Shown here: piece by piece, positions 57,042-64,000 of the stretch | Layout of the letters: each line of letters opens with the position of its first letter | Position numbering within the stretch: position 1 is the stretch's first letter | NCBI RefSeq assembly: GCF_022919115.1 | Contig: NZ_CP095072.1 | Coordinates: 372,001 to 436,000, forward strand | Direction of reading: 5' to 3' | DNA from: Gracilibacillus caseinilyticus | GTDB lineage: Bacteria > Bacillota > Bacilli > Bacillales > Amphibacillaceae | DNA: 64,000 nucleotides | Program-made: the position numbers and the translations under genes | Notes under the pieces: model-generated | Databases searched by the model: none | Told to the model about the DNA's origin: nothing | Seen by the model: the letters and a program-made list of their open reading frames with translations, nothing else

Positions 57042-57896
57042 CTATTCATTTTTTTGACGATTCGTTACGCGCCATACATGCAGCGTTAAATACAGCATTT
57101 CATTCGATGAAAGTGTCCATCCGTATTTCTGCTTCAATAGCGCCGCAATTTTTTCGACTGCCTGATAAGCTTTTTCATACTTGGTTTTGACCACTTCTAA
57201 AAGGGTCTTGTCCATTTCTTCTCCATCTACCGGATCTTGCTTATACTGGCGAATGAAGAAATATCGCAAATGGGTAATAAATCGAGTGTAATTCAGTGAT
57301 TCTTCATCAAGCTTAAGTTGAAAATGGTACTGCACTACTTCAATAATGCGGTTGATCACTTCTGTCATTTTTAGTGTTTCTTCGATTTTCGTCTTTTTCG
57401 TCTGTTGACCGTTTACAAAATGATAGGTTAAAAATGTTTCTTCACTTTTAGGTAACAGTAAATCAAGACGGTCGAACACCAAACGAATGGCATCTTTAGC
57501 CACATGGAATTCTTTCGGGTATAGATTCTTTACTTCCCAACGGTTCGTATCCGCATAATCAATATTTTCGTGCGCCCGCTTGACAGCAAAATTCAAATGA
57601 TCAGCAAGGGTCAAATAAATATTATTATTAAAAGTAACATCAAGCTGCGATTCCGCATTTTTAATGATTTCAACCGAAACATCCAACACTTCCGAATCCA
57701 TTTCTTTCAACACTTGCAGCAATGGTCTTCGTGTATTCGACTGTTCCGCCACAAACTTACGGCGAATACTGGAATCCTCAACTGGATCCCCTTTCTTTTT
57801 TTGGAAACCGACACCCGTACCCATTACAATCCACTCAAGCCCAGAGGAATCTTCGACTAAAGCCACATTGTTATTAAAGGCTTTAATAAACTTCAA
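57042..57896 (-). CDS. licT: BglG/LicT family transcription antiterminator
   Basis: A 284-residue RNA-binding antiterminator. Residues 1-55 form the CAT domain (KFIKAFNNNVALVEDSSGLEWIVMG), followed by PRD1 (about 65-170) and PRD2 (175-282) with phosphorylatable His residues (DHLNFAVKRAH, YLTLHVWR). It binds the RAT in the PTS leader when the sugar is present. The TTG at 57896 is chosen because GGAGG lies seven bases upstream; ATG 57911 has no proper spacing. A second RAT precedes this gene. Confidence 0.9.
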   Translation of the reverse strand: MKFIKAFNNNVALVEDSSGLEWIVMGTGVGFQKKKGDPVEDSSIRRKFVAEQSNTRRPLLQVLKEMDSEVLDVSVEIIKNAESQLDVTFNNNIYLTLADHLNFAVKRAHENIDYADTNRWEVKNLYPKEFHVAKDAIRLVFDRLDLLLPKSEETFLTYHFVNGQQTKKTKIEETLKMTEVINRIIEVVQYHFQLKLDEESLNYTRFITHLRYFFIRQYKQDPVDGEEMDKTLLEVVKTKYEKAYQAVEKIAALLKQKYGWTLSSNEMLYLTLHVWRVTNRQKNE

Positions 57897-57957
57897 AGGG
57901 CATTCCTCCATCTTCCAGAACGCATTCTAAAACATACGGAAGTGTATTATAAAACAT

Positions 57958-57987
57958 GGTAATGCCTGATCGCGTCAGTAACAATCC
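57958..57987 (-). promoter_or_regulatory. RAT-like sequence upstream of the antiterminator gene
   Basis: GGATTGTTACTGACGCGATC followed by AGGCATTACC on the minus strand is a consensus RAT. It lies about 60 bp upstream of the licT start. No overlapping terminator with a T run was recognised, so its effect is uncertain. Confidence 0.8.
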
Positions 57988-58200
57988 ATTCTTCATGAAA
58001 ACGTTAATGGATAAAATGTATCACGTTCTATTAACCTTGTCAAATAGTATTTAGGTATATGGTTGGTTATATTTTGACTATATTTATGGTATTGTTCCGT
58101 CATTTTTTATCGATTGCGAGGCCGTTTAACCAATCATACAGACACCTCCATTCATATACTGGTACTAATGAAATATTCATACACACTGGAGGTGAGAACT

Positions 58201-58485
58201 TTGTACAATCAAAACCATATAAGAAAACCTAAATTGTGTATATTTCCTGGTTATCGCTGGTGCGGACCTGGATGCAGTGGTCCGGGTGCACCAATTAACG
58301 AAGCAGATGCCGCCTGCAAAGCACATGATGAATGTTACCTTTATTCTGGTGATCGCTGTGCATGTGACGAAGCATTCATTCAGCGGCTTAGCTACTTAGC
58401 AAGCAAACCTACCGAAGAAGGTCATCATGCCCGGGTTATGCTGCGGTATATGAAAGTGCAACGGGTATTTACTTGCGGATTTTAA
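58201..58485 (+). CDS. Small phospholipase A2-like protein
   Basis: A 94-residue protein with the PLA2-type calcium loop and active site: WCGPGCSGPG resembles the Y-x-G-x-G loop and ACKAHDECY carries the His-Asp catalytic pair of the PLA2 superfamily; six further Cys could form disulphides. It is similar to the PLA2-like domain of parvovirus VP1 and small bacterial homologues. The start is a TTG eight bases after GGAGG. No signal peptide is visible, so location is unclear. The gene is alone between a PTS regulator and cadA, with no phage genes around. Confidence 0.72.
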   Translation: MYNQNHIRKPKLCIFPGYRWCGPGCSGPGAPINEADAACKAHDECYLYSGDRCACDEAFIQRLSYLASKPTEEGHHARVMLRYMKVQRVFTCGF

Positions 58486-58512
58486 CAATAGGCTCAAAGT
58501 CCATCTTTTAAA

Positions 58513-58548
58513 AACACTCATAGAACATAATCCAGTTCTATGAGTGTT
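58513..58548. terminator. Bidirectional terminator
   Basis: ACACTCATAGAAC and GTTCTATGAGTGT form a 13-bp perfect stem between the convergent PLA2-like gene and cadA. Confidence 0.9.
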
Positions 58549-58553
58549 TAATA

Positions 58554-61022
58554 TTACTCTTTAAATTTCACTAATCGCAGTGCATTTAAGATAACAATCA
58601 ACGCTGCTCCGGTATCACTCAACACCGCCATCCACAGTGTGAGCCATCCTGGAAAAATAAGCACGAAAGCAATCAGCTTCACGATTAAGGAAAACCAAAT
58701 ATTTTGTTTAATAATGGTTAGGGCTTTTTTGCTTAATTTCATTGTATGCGGCAGCTTCTCTAAGTTATCAGCCATGAGTACAATATCTGCTGTTTCCATT
58801 GCCGTATCAGTTCCGGCACCACCCATGGCGATGCCTAAGTCAGCAGTTGCTAATGCAGGAGCATCGTTAATGCCATCACCGACCATCGCAACATCATAGC
58901 CTTCTGACCGTAATTGTTTAATAACGCTCACTTTGTCCTCTGGCATTAATTCAGCAAAGTAGCGTGTCACATTTGCCTCGCCCGCTATTCTTTTTGCTGT
59001 ACCTTGATTATCTCCTGTTAACATAACCACTTCGTCTACACCAGCACCTTGCAATCCTTTCAAGGCACTTACCGTTGTATGGCGAAGGTTATCGGATACA
59101 GCGATGATACCAGTGATTTCCATTGCTGTTCCGATAATCACAACTGTTTTTCCTTGATTTTGCAAATGCTGTAACTCTTTTTTCACAGTATCTAACGGAA
59201 CGTTCATTTCTTCAAACAGCTTCAGGTTCCCTGCAAAATAAAGCTCTCCATCAATTGTGGCCTGCACACCTTTACCGGTAATCGTCTTGAATAATTCACC
59301 TTGTTTAACCTGAACTTCCTTTTCCTTGGCATACGCTACGATTGTTTTTGCAATAGGATGCGTCGAGTAATTTTCTAAGGTGAAAGCAATCGATAGCAGC
59401 TCTTGTTCGGTTGTGGCGATCCTTTTCACATCAGAGACAACTGGTTTTCCTTCCGTCAATGTACCCGTTTTGTCGAAGGCGATTGCTTTAATTGCTCCAG
59501 CTTTTTCTAAAAACGTTCCACCTTTTATCAATACGCCGTTTTTGGCTGCATTACCGATCGCAGAAACAATGGCAACCGGCGTAGAAATAACTAATGCACA
59601 TGGACATGCTACAACTAGTAACGCAAGGCCTTTATATCCCCATTCGCCCCAGCTGCCAAGCCCAAATAATGGCGGTAACACAATCACTGCTAAGGCTAAA
59701 GCAAAAACAATCGGCGTATAAATGTTGGCAAACTTATCGATAAATGCTTGAGTAGGTGCCTTTTGTTCTTGAGCTTCTTCCACCAGGTGAATGATCTTGG
59801 CGATCGCCGTATCTTCCACAAGCTTCGTGACTCTTACTTCAATTGAACCACTTTCATTTATCGTACCAGCATAAACACTATCTCCACTGTTTTTGTCTAC
59901 CGGAATCGATTCACCGGTAATCGGGGCCTGATTCACACTTGTTTCGCCATCTGTAATGTCACCATCTAATGGGATACGATCACCTGGTTTGACAACCACA
60001 ACCTCTCCCACACGAATATCTTCTACAGGCTTCTGCTTTAATTCAGAACCGACTTTGATCCAGGCTTCTGCTGGCGCGAGTTCCATTAAGCTTTGAATTG
60101 ATTTTCTCGTTTTTTCGATCGATTGATTTTGAAGGGCTGTACCTAATGCAAACAACCAGACAACGGTTGCTCCCTCAAACCATTCACCTATCAACGCTGC
60201 ACCGATTACCGCAGATGACATCAGAACATTCATATCCAACGAGCGACTTTTCACAGCAAAAAAAGCACTTTTGACAGGCTTATAGCCACTGATTACCATC
60301 GCAATCGCATATAAAAAGTTTGAGATAATTGGCGACAAGGTCGTAAAAGAACCGATAAAACCTAGCGCGATTACGATTCCAGAAAAAATGATTGGCCTAT
60401 ATTCATTTTGTGATTTAACTTCCGTCGCCTTAGCACCAGTCTCTAACGGAATAGCTTTGTAACCAATTTTATTTACTTCGGTAACAATGTCTTCTATGCT
60501 TGTTTGATGGTTAACCTTTATTTTTCCTGTTGAAAAACTGACACTCGCACTTGCCACCCCAGAAACACCATTTAAGTGTTTTTCTATACTTTGAGCGCAG
60601 CCGCCGCAATCCATTCCTTCGACACGATATATTTTTATGTTTTTGTTGTTATTTATCGGTTCAGCACTAAAGCCTAGCTTCTGCACAACCTCTTCAACCT
60701 CATCAAACAAAAAGGAATCCTGGCCAACAACTTTTAGCTTTCCAGTATTATAATGAACAGTTGCCTTCTCAATACCATCTACATCATACAACCCTTTTTC
60801 TATTGATAGAGCGCAAGAAGGACAGTCCATTCCAGAAATACGGTATTCCTGTAGCTCGCCTTGGACATTTTGCTCAGCTGGCACAGACTGCTCGGAATCG
60901 TTGCCACAACTAGTTGATTTTTCAATAGTTTCCGAACTGCTGCAGCACGAATCTGTTTGTTTCGAATCTTGGACTGAATTACTGCAGCATGCTGTTTTCT
61001 CGATACTGGCTTTATCTGTCAT
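58554..61022 (-). CDS. cadA: Heavy-metal P-type ATPase CadA (Cd/Zn/Pb efflux)
   Basis: An 822-residue P1B-type ATPase that pumps Cd, Zn or Pb out of the cytoplasm. The N-terminus is a Cys-rich stretch (ACCSN, DSCCSS, STSCG in the first 45 residues), then two HMA domains with GMDCPSCALS and GMDCGGCAQS. The membrane CPC motif (VACPCALVIS), phosphorylation site FDKTGTLTEG, and hinge MVGDGINDAPALA follow. ATG 61022 overlaps the cadC stop by one base (TAATG). The CadC partner and CPC context favour divalent metals over copper. Confidence 0.92.
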   Translation of the reverse strand: MTDKASIEKTACCSNSVQDSKQTDSCCSSSETIEKSTSCGNDSEQSVPAEQNVQGELQEYRISGMDCPSCALSIEKGLYDVDGIEKATVHYNTGKLKVVGQDSFLFDEVEEVVQKLGFSAEPINNNKNIKIYRVEGMDCGGCAQSIEKHLNGVSGVASASVSFSTGKIKVNHQTSIEDIVTEVNKIGYKAIPLETGAKATEVKSQNEYRPIIFSGIVIALGFIGSFTTLSPIISNFLYAIAMVISGYKPVKSAFFAVKSRSLDMNVLMSSAVIGAALIGEWFEGATVVWLFALGTALQNQSIEKTRKSIQSLMELAPAEAWIKVGSELKQKPVEDIRVGEVVVVKPGDRIPLDGDITDGETSVNQAPITGESIPVDKNSGDSVYAGTINESGSIEVRVTKLVEDTAIAKIIHLVEEAQEQKAPTQAFIDKFANIYTPIVFALALAVIVLPPLFGLGSWGEWGYKGLALLVVACPCALVISTPVAIVSAIGNAAKNGVLIKGGTFLEKAGAIKAIAFDKTGTLTEGKPVVSDVKRIATTEQELLSIAFTLENYSTHPIAKTIVAYAKEKEVQVKQGELFKTITGKGVQATIDGELYFAGNLKLFEEMNVPLDTVKKELQHLQNQGKTVVIIGTAMEITGIIAVSDNLRHTTVSALKGLQGAGVDEVVMLTGDNQGTAKRIAGEANVTRYFAELMPEDKVSVIKQLRSEGYDVAMVGDGINDAPALATADLGIAMGGAGTDTAMETADIVLMADNLEKLPHTMKLSKKALTIIKQNIWFSLIVKLIAFVLIFPGWLTLWMAVLSDTGAALIVILNALRLVKFKE

Positions 61023-61354
61023 TAACACTCACTACCTGCAATGTGATTTTCACAGGTTTCCACGTCTTGTTGAATGTCCATCAATACATCATCAAACATG
61101 GATAATAAATCCCGCACCTGCTGATTTCCCAAACTGTAATACATATATTTACCTTGTTGTCTGCCAACAATAATTCCACAGCCTTTCAAGCAGGCAAGGT
61201 GTTGTGAAATATTCGACTGGTTCCCATCAATATCCTCCACAATTTGCGAGACCGTTTTTTCTGTGTTTTTTATACATTCCAGAATTTGAATGCGTGTTTT
61301 ATGAGAAAATCCGTGTAAAAATTTTATTTTTGTATCGACATCAATCGTTAGCAT
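61022..61354 (-). CDS. cadC: ArsR/SmtB family metal sensor CadC
   Basis: A 110-residue winged-helix repressor that leaves DNA when Cd, Zn or Pb binds. The helix-turn-helix is SNISQHLACLKGCGIIVGRQQ, in which the two Cys of LACLKGC sit where CadC has its CxxxxC metal-binding pair, and further Cys lie near both ends (ECIKN, ETCEN, SEC). It is the first gene of the cadCA operon. An inverted repeat in its promoter is the likely operator. Confidence 0.92.
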   Translation of the reverse strand: MLTIDVDTKIKFLHGFSHKTRIQILECIKNTEKTVSQIVEDIDGNQSNISQHLACLKGCGIIVGRQQGKYMYYSLGNQQVRDLLSMFDDVLMDIQQDVETCENHIAGSEC

Positions 61355-61403
61355 TAGTGTTTCCCCCTAATATATTCGATTATACTAATATGTTTGTTGT
61401 TAT

Positions 61404-61433
61404 CATATTAGCAAGGACTAATATGTGTGTCAA
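61404..61433 (-). promoter_or_regulatory. cadC promoter with overlapping operator
   Basis: On the minus strand TTGACA (61428-61433) and TAATAT (61405-61410) are 17 bp apart, a consensus sigma-A promoter. CATATTAG and CTATATTAG-type arms, exactly CATATTAG-N6-CTAATATG (61404-61425), form an inverted repeat over the -10 and spacer; another CTAATATG lies at 61385-61392. CadC binding here would block RNA polymerase. Confidence 0.85.
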
Positions 61434-61585
61434 TGCATTAGTTTGTCAGAATGGGACATAAAAATAAATTAGCTTGTAAAACCGAGCAATATTAAGACTT
61501 AATATATTTTTTAGCATGCCGCGAAGTGCTCACAATTCGCTGAGACTTATGGAATTAGATGTTGGCAAGGGCAAATAGAGGGGGG

Positions 61586-61722
61586 TTGTTCCGGGTGGAG
61601 CGTTCTTTCGGACAATATGTGCCTGAAATGAAGGCGTTTTGTCCGAGTGCAGTGCTCTTTCGGACAATATGTGCTCGAATTAAAGCTGAATTGTCCGATT
61701 GAATCGTTCGTCGCCCAAAAGC
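61586..61722. repeat. Tandem 52-bp repeats with TTGTCCG/CGGACAA arms
   Basis: Units start at about 61586, 61639 and 61691 and contain TTGTCCG or its variant, a GCTCTTTCGGACAATATGTGC core and AT-rich tail. Each TTGTCCG can pair with CGGACAA inside the unit. About 2.6 units are present; the overlapping ORF is not credible as a gene. Confidence 0.7.
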
Positions 61723-61830
61723 TTTTATGAAACAGAAACAAAAGGTCTTGGCAATCTGTCATGATCAAAAACTTTTTTTGTAGCGAAAGGCGTTCGTATT
61801 AAAAGCTTGCCGAATTGAAATATAGTAAAT

Positions 61831-61888
61831 AAAAAAACGAACGGAGATGAATGTTATGTAAATACATCGAATTTCTCGTTCGTTTTTT
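61831..61888. terminator. Strong terminator-like hairpin
   Basis: AAAAAACGAAC and GTTCGTTTTTT form a perfect 11-bp stem around a 36-nt loop. It may end transcription from the uncharacterised gene at 62010-62423 or from an unseen transcript of the repeat region. Confidence 0.6.
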
Positions 61889-62009
61889 CATGAGCTTATA
61901 CTTTTTGTCCCAGCATCATTCTTATCACTGATTTTGCAAATGCTGGTTCAATATTTCACTTGTATTTTTTATCGTATGTTGATCAACAATTTTAAAAACT
62001 AAACCGTCT

Positions 62010-62423
62010 TTAAATTGTGTCTGTATCCCATCTATTATATCCAACCTCAACAGTACCGACATCATCTTTCACTGCCTGTAGTTCTTCCAATGTAACGCTT
62101 GGTATATTTGTCTCCCTTTCATTCAGAAGTGTCTGAATATCAGAAAAGCTTGGTTCCTTGTTGATCATTTGATTTCTATCAATCTCTAATCGTGAATGTA
62201 GTTTCTCTTCAGGAACAACGGCATAATAATCAATGGGTACCTGAAAGAAATGAGATACTGTTTGCATAACTGGTCCAATAGTTGAATTGTATACAGAGGC
62301 GTGCAGCAGCTTAGCCTTGACAATTACTTCTCCTTGAGAATTGAAGATCTCTACATATATATCTCTCGGCATCATATCTTTAGCTGTTTCTTGATCCATC
62401 ACATAATGAAAAGCTAATCGCAC
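62010..62423 (-). CDS. Hypothetical protein, possibly a truncated LCP-like fragment
   Basis: A 137-residue frame with probable GTG start (weak ribosome site). One segment, VMQTVSHFFQVPIDYYAVVP, resembles the TV..LL.IPIDYYVVV strand of LytR-CpsA-Psr proteins, which attach wall polymers, but the diagnostic Arg residues and signal anchor of that family are absent. The frame stays open for about 80 bases upstream of the GTG without an ATG, so the gene may be a decayed remnant. No function is assigned. Confidence 0.4.
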   Translation of the reverse strand: MRLAFHYVMDQETAKDMMPRDIYVEIFNSQGEVIVKAKLLHASVYNSTIGPVMQTVSHFFQVPIDYYAVVPEEKLHSRLEIDRNQMINKEPSFSDIQTLLNERETNIPSVTLEELQAVKDDVGTVEVGYNRWDTDTI

Positions 62424-62642
62424 TAAATCATCACCATGTTGCTTCCAATAGCACCTCTTTTTCTCTCCGCTCCATAGCTACTCTCTTTTCTATACCTTAT
62501 AAGAAACTGCGAAATCGCCCTTTTGACGATGCTAAAGCAATTAAAGTTTCAATTTAATTTTTAAAATTTTTCTCTATTATCATCTGACTAATCCACTATT
62601 TGGTAAAATGAGATATACTAAATATAGAAAGGAATGAAAAGC

Positions 62643-63113
62643 ATGCAGTTAACTACCAGAAAAATAAATAAAGATACCGCCAACCTAATTTTGGATTGGC
62701 AATACCAAGCACCATATGATTTTTATAATAATGAGAATAATGAAGAAACTAGAAGTGAATTCCTAGATGGTTCCTATCAAGCTGTTTTTACCGATTCTGG
62801 TGAGTTATTCGGATTTTTCTGCACAGGACCGAATGCTCAGATACCTGTTGCTGGAAAATTAGGGTTATACCGCGAATCAATGATTGATGTTGGGCTTGGA
62901 ATGAACCCATTCTATGCAGGTAGTGGACACGGCTATGCATTTTGCTCTTTTATTCTTCAATGCATACGAAAGCAAAATAAAAAATTGCCATTACGCTTAT
63001 CTGTTGCAACTTTTAATAAAAGAGCGATTCATTTGTACGAGCAACTCGGATTCGCGGAACAGCATTCTTTTAATACGGATGCTGCAACATTTATTACGAT
63101 GGTGAAAGTGTAA
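62643..63113 (+). CDS. GNAT family N-acetyltransferase
   Basis: A 156-residue acetyltransferase with the GNAT order: GELFGFFCTG (beta 2-3), VGLGMNPFYAGSGHGYAFCSFIL (motif A, acetyl-CoA pyrophosphate loop) and RLSVATFNKRAIHLYEQLGF (motif B). ATG 62643 is nine bases after AAAGGA; the ATG at 62634 abuts that site. The acceptor, which could be an amino acid, a protein N-terminus or a small amine, is unknown. It stands alone. Confidence 0.87.
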   Translation: MQLTTRKINKDTANLILDWQYQAPYDFYNNENNEETRSEFLDGSYQAVFTDSGELFGFFCTGPNAQIPVAGKLGLYRESMIDVGLGMNPFYAGSGHGYAFCSFILQCIRKQNKKLPLRLSVATFNKRAIHLYEQLGFAEQHSFNTDAATFITMVKV

Positions 63114-63435
63114 CCTTTCACCTCTCTCTACAATATTATTTCCCCTCTACAAAACCATTTTAGTAATAATCAGGTAACACTTTTATTTAACCAACCTAAA
63201 AACCCCAAAAATACATACTAAATACCTAAATCTATAATACTAGAAAACAGGAGAATAAGCTTATAAAAATAGCAAACGTTATCATCTATTGCTTTTTATG
63301 TAAAAACATTCCATCAAAACAATACAAAAAGACTAAATGAACATCATCAAATATGATGATAGACCTATTACCTGCTAATTATTATAAATTTCTTGTCGAT
63401 ATAAGGCATGTGTAATTTTGGGAGGTGAAACTATA
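63114..63435. other. Gene-free region upstream of the TPP enzyme
   Basis: About 320 AT-rich bases. A small ATCATC/GATGAT hairpin lies at 63341-63359. No promoter or riboswitch could be assigned with confidence. Confidence 0.3.
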
Positions 63436-64000
63436 TTGGTTAGCTTAGCTACTAATTTAGTAAAAGTTATAAAACAATTAGGCTGTGAACAGGCATTCGG
63501 AATTCCGGGAAAACCCATTACGCCGTTAATTATGGAAATGGAAAACCAAGGTATTAACTTTGTGCTTTCTCGGCATGAATGTGGAGCAGGTTACATGGCA
63601 ACAGGATATGCATTGCAGAATCAATCTCTTGGCGTTGCTCTTGGTACATCTGGCCCCGGGGGAACGAACTTGCTTACTGCAGCTGGACAAGCCAAAGCAT
63701 TTAATGCGCCGGTATTATTCATCACAGGCCATCCGCCTTTAGGAGAAAGTGGAAAAGCACTTGGACAGGATTCTAGTATGTTTGGAACTGACCTTGTTGA
63801 ACTATTTAAACCACTGACGCTTTTTAGTGCCAAAGTAGAAGATGCTACACTACTATCCAGTTACTTACAACATGCACTTCAAAAGGCACTCACTGGAAAA
63901 ATGGGGCCTGTCCACCTATCTATTCCACTTGATATATTGACACAGGAAGTACCTGACTTAGACATGCCAAATTGGCAAATAGCGGATAATCCTATCTCCG
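63436..64000 (+). CDS. Thiamine-diphosphate-dependent enzyme, acetolactate synthase-like (5' part, cut by window end)
   Basis: The first 188 codons of a TPP enzyme, starting at a TTG about eight bases after GGAGGTG. The N-terminal Pyr domain shows GCEQAFGIPGKPITPLI, the cofactor Glu in LSRHECGAGYMATGYA, and GTSGPGGTNLLTA. This is the pattern of acetolactate synthase, pyruvate oxidase and related decarboxylases; the missing C-terminal half is needed to choose among them. The frame runs off the window. Confidence 0.85.
   Translation, partial: MVSLATNLVKVIKQLGCEQAFGIPGKPITPLIMEMENQGINFVLSRHECGAGYMATGYALQNQSLGVALGTSGPGGTNLLTAAGQAKAFNAPVLFITGHPPLGESGKALGQDSSMFGTDLVELFKPLTLFSAKVEDATLLSSYLQHALQKALTGKMGPVHLSIPLDILTQEVPDLDMPNWQIADNPIS

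Noticed and set aside
58114..58200. 29-residue N-terminal extension of the PLA2-like protein
   Set aside because: The strong GGAGG site is placed for the TTG at 58201, and the extension has no signal-peptide character.
61586..61722. CRISPR array
   Set aside because: Units are contiguous with no unique spacers, the number is under three, and no cas gene is present.
61547..61768. 73-codon ORF on the minus strand
   Set aside because: It runs through the tandem 52-bp repeats and its residues simply repeat the unit; no ribosome site was seen.

Overview
The window is a chromosomal stretch from a low-GC Gram-positive bacterium of the Bacillaceae, most likely a salt-tolerant genus of the Gracilibacillus, Oceanobacillus or Virgibacillus type. 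That assignment is inferred from gene families, AGGAGG ribosome sites with frequent TTG starts, an AT-rich composition, a FapR operator at fabI, an S-box riboswitch and a CydS-type bd oxidase. No rRNA, tRNA, CRISPR array, transposase or prophage was seen.

Layout. 1-5.1 kb: ABC-2 exporter with divergent TetR regulator, an aminoglycoside 6-adenylyltransferase, then a 0.6 kb dispersed repeat. 5.2-12.7 kb: a tandem PII protein coupled to a two-fold repeated DUF1538 membrane protein, a pair of RimK-like ATP-grasp ligases, a PadR-DUF1700-DUF4097 operon, a Tyr-rich small protein and a D,D-carboxypeptidase. 12.9-23.4 kb: fabI, an alanine/glycine:cation symporter, a GH43 glycosidase, SelO, an ABC-2 transporter with its TetR regulator, a second large repeat and an SRPBCC protein. 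23.6-30.3 kb: one operon with two thiolases, acetoacetyl-CoA synthetase, a DUF35 protein, a 30-residue symporter accessory peptide and a sodium:solute symporter, preceded by a SAM-I riboswitch. 30.3-41.2 kb: ASCH protein, GH5 mannanase, cupin, bd oxidase (cydA, cydB and a 32-residue CydS), pectate lyase, FGGY kinase, AI-2E family membrane protein.

41.2-52.4 kb is the most distinctive block: ten same-strand genes encoding a TRAP transporter, a PucR regulator, an M20-type carbamoylase, PyrK, PyrD, a dihydroorotase-like amidohydrolase, a nitroreductase and a CapA-like protein. The enzymes fit reductive breakdown of orotate through dihydroorotate and N-carbamoyl-aspartate to aspartate, with the TRAP system as a possible orotate importer. 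This is inference from family membership and gene order.

52.8-64 kb: a small hypothetical gene, a beta-glucoside PTS with 6-phospho-beta-glucosidase and LicT-type antiterminator (two RAT sites), a small phospholipase A2-like protein, a cadmium/zinc efflux pair (cadC-cadA) with a well-formed promoter/operator, a repeat patch, an uncharacterised ORF, a GNAT acetyltransferase and the 5' part of a thiamine-diphosphate enzyme cut by the window end. Several genes (GH43, GH5 mannanase, pectate lyase, GH1/PTS, FGGY kinase) indicate use of plant polysaccharides.

MITE-like repeats with inverted ends are scattered between genes. Start codons were often moved from the longest ORF to the ATG/TTG best placed behind a Shine-Dalgarno sequence; these choices are stated per gene.
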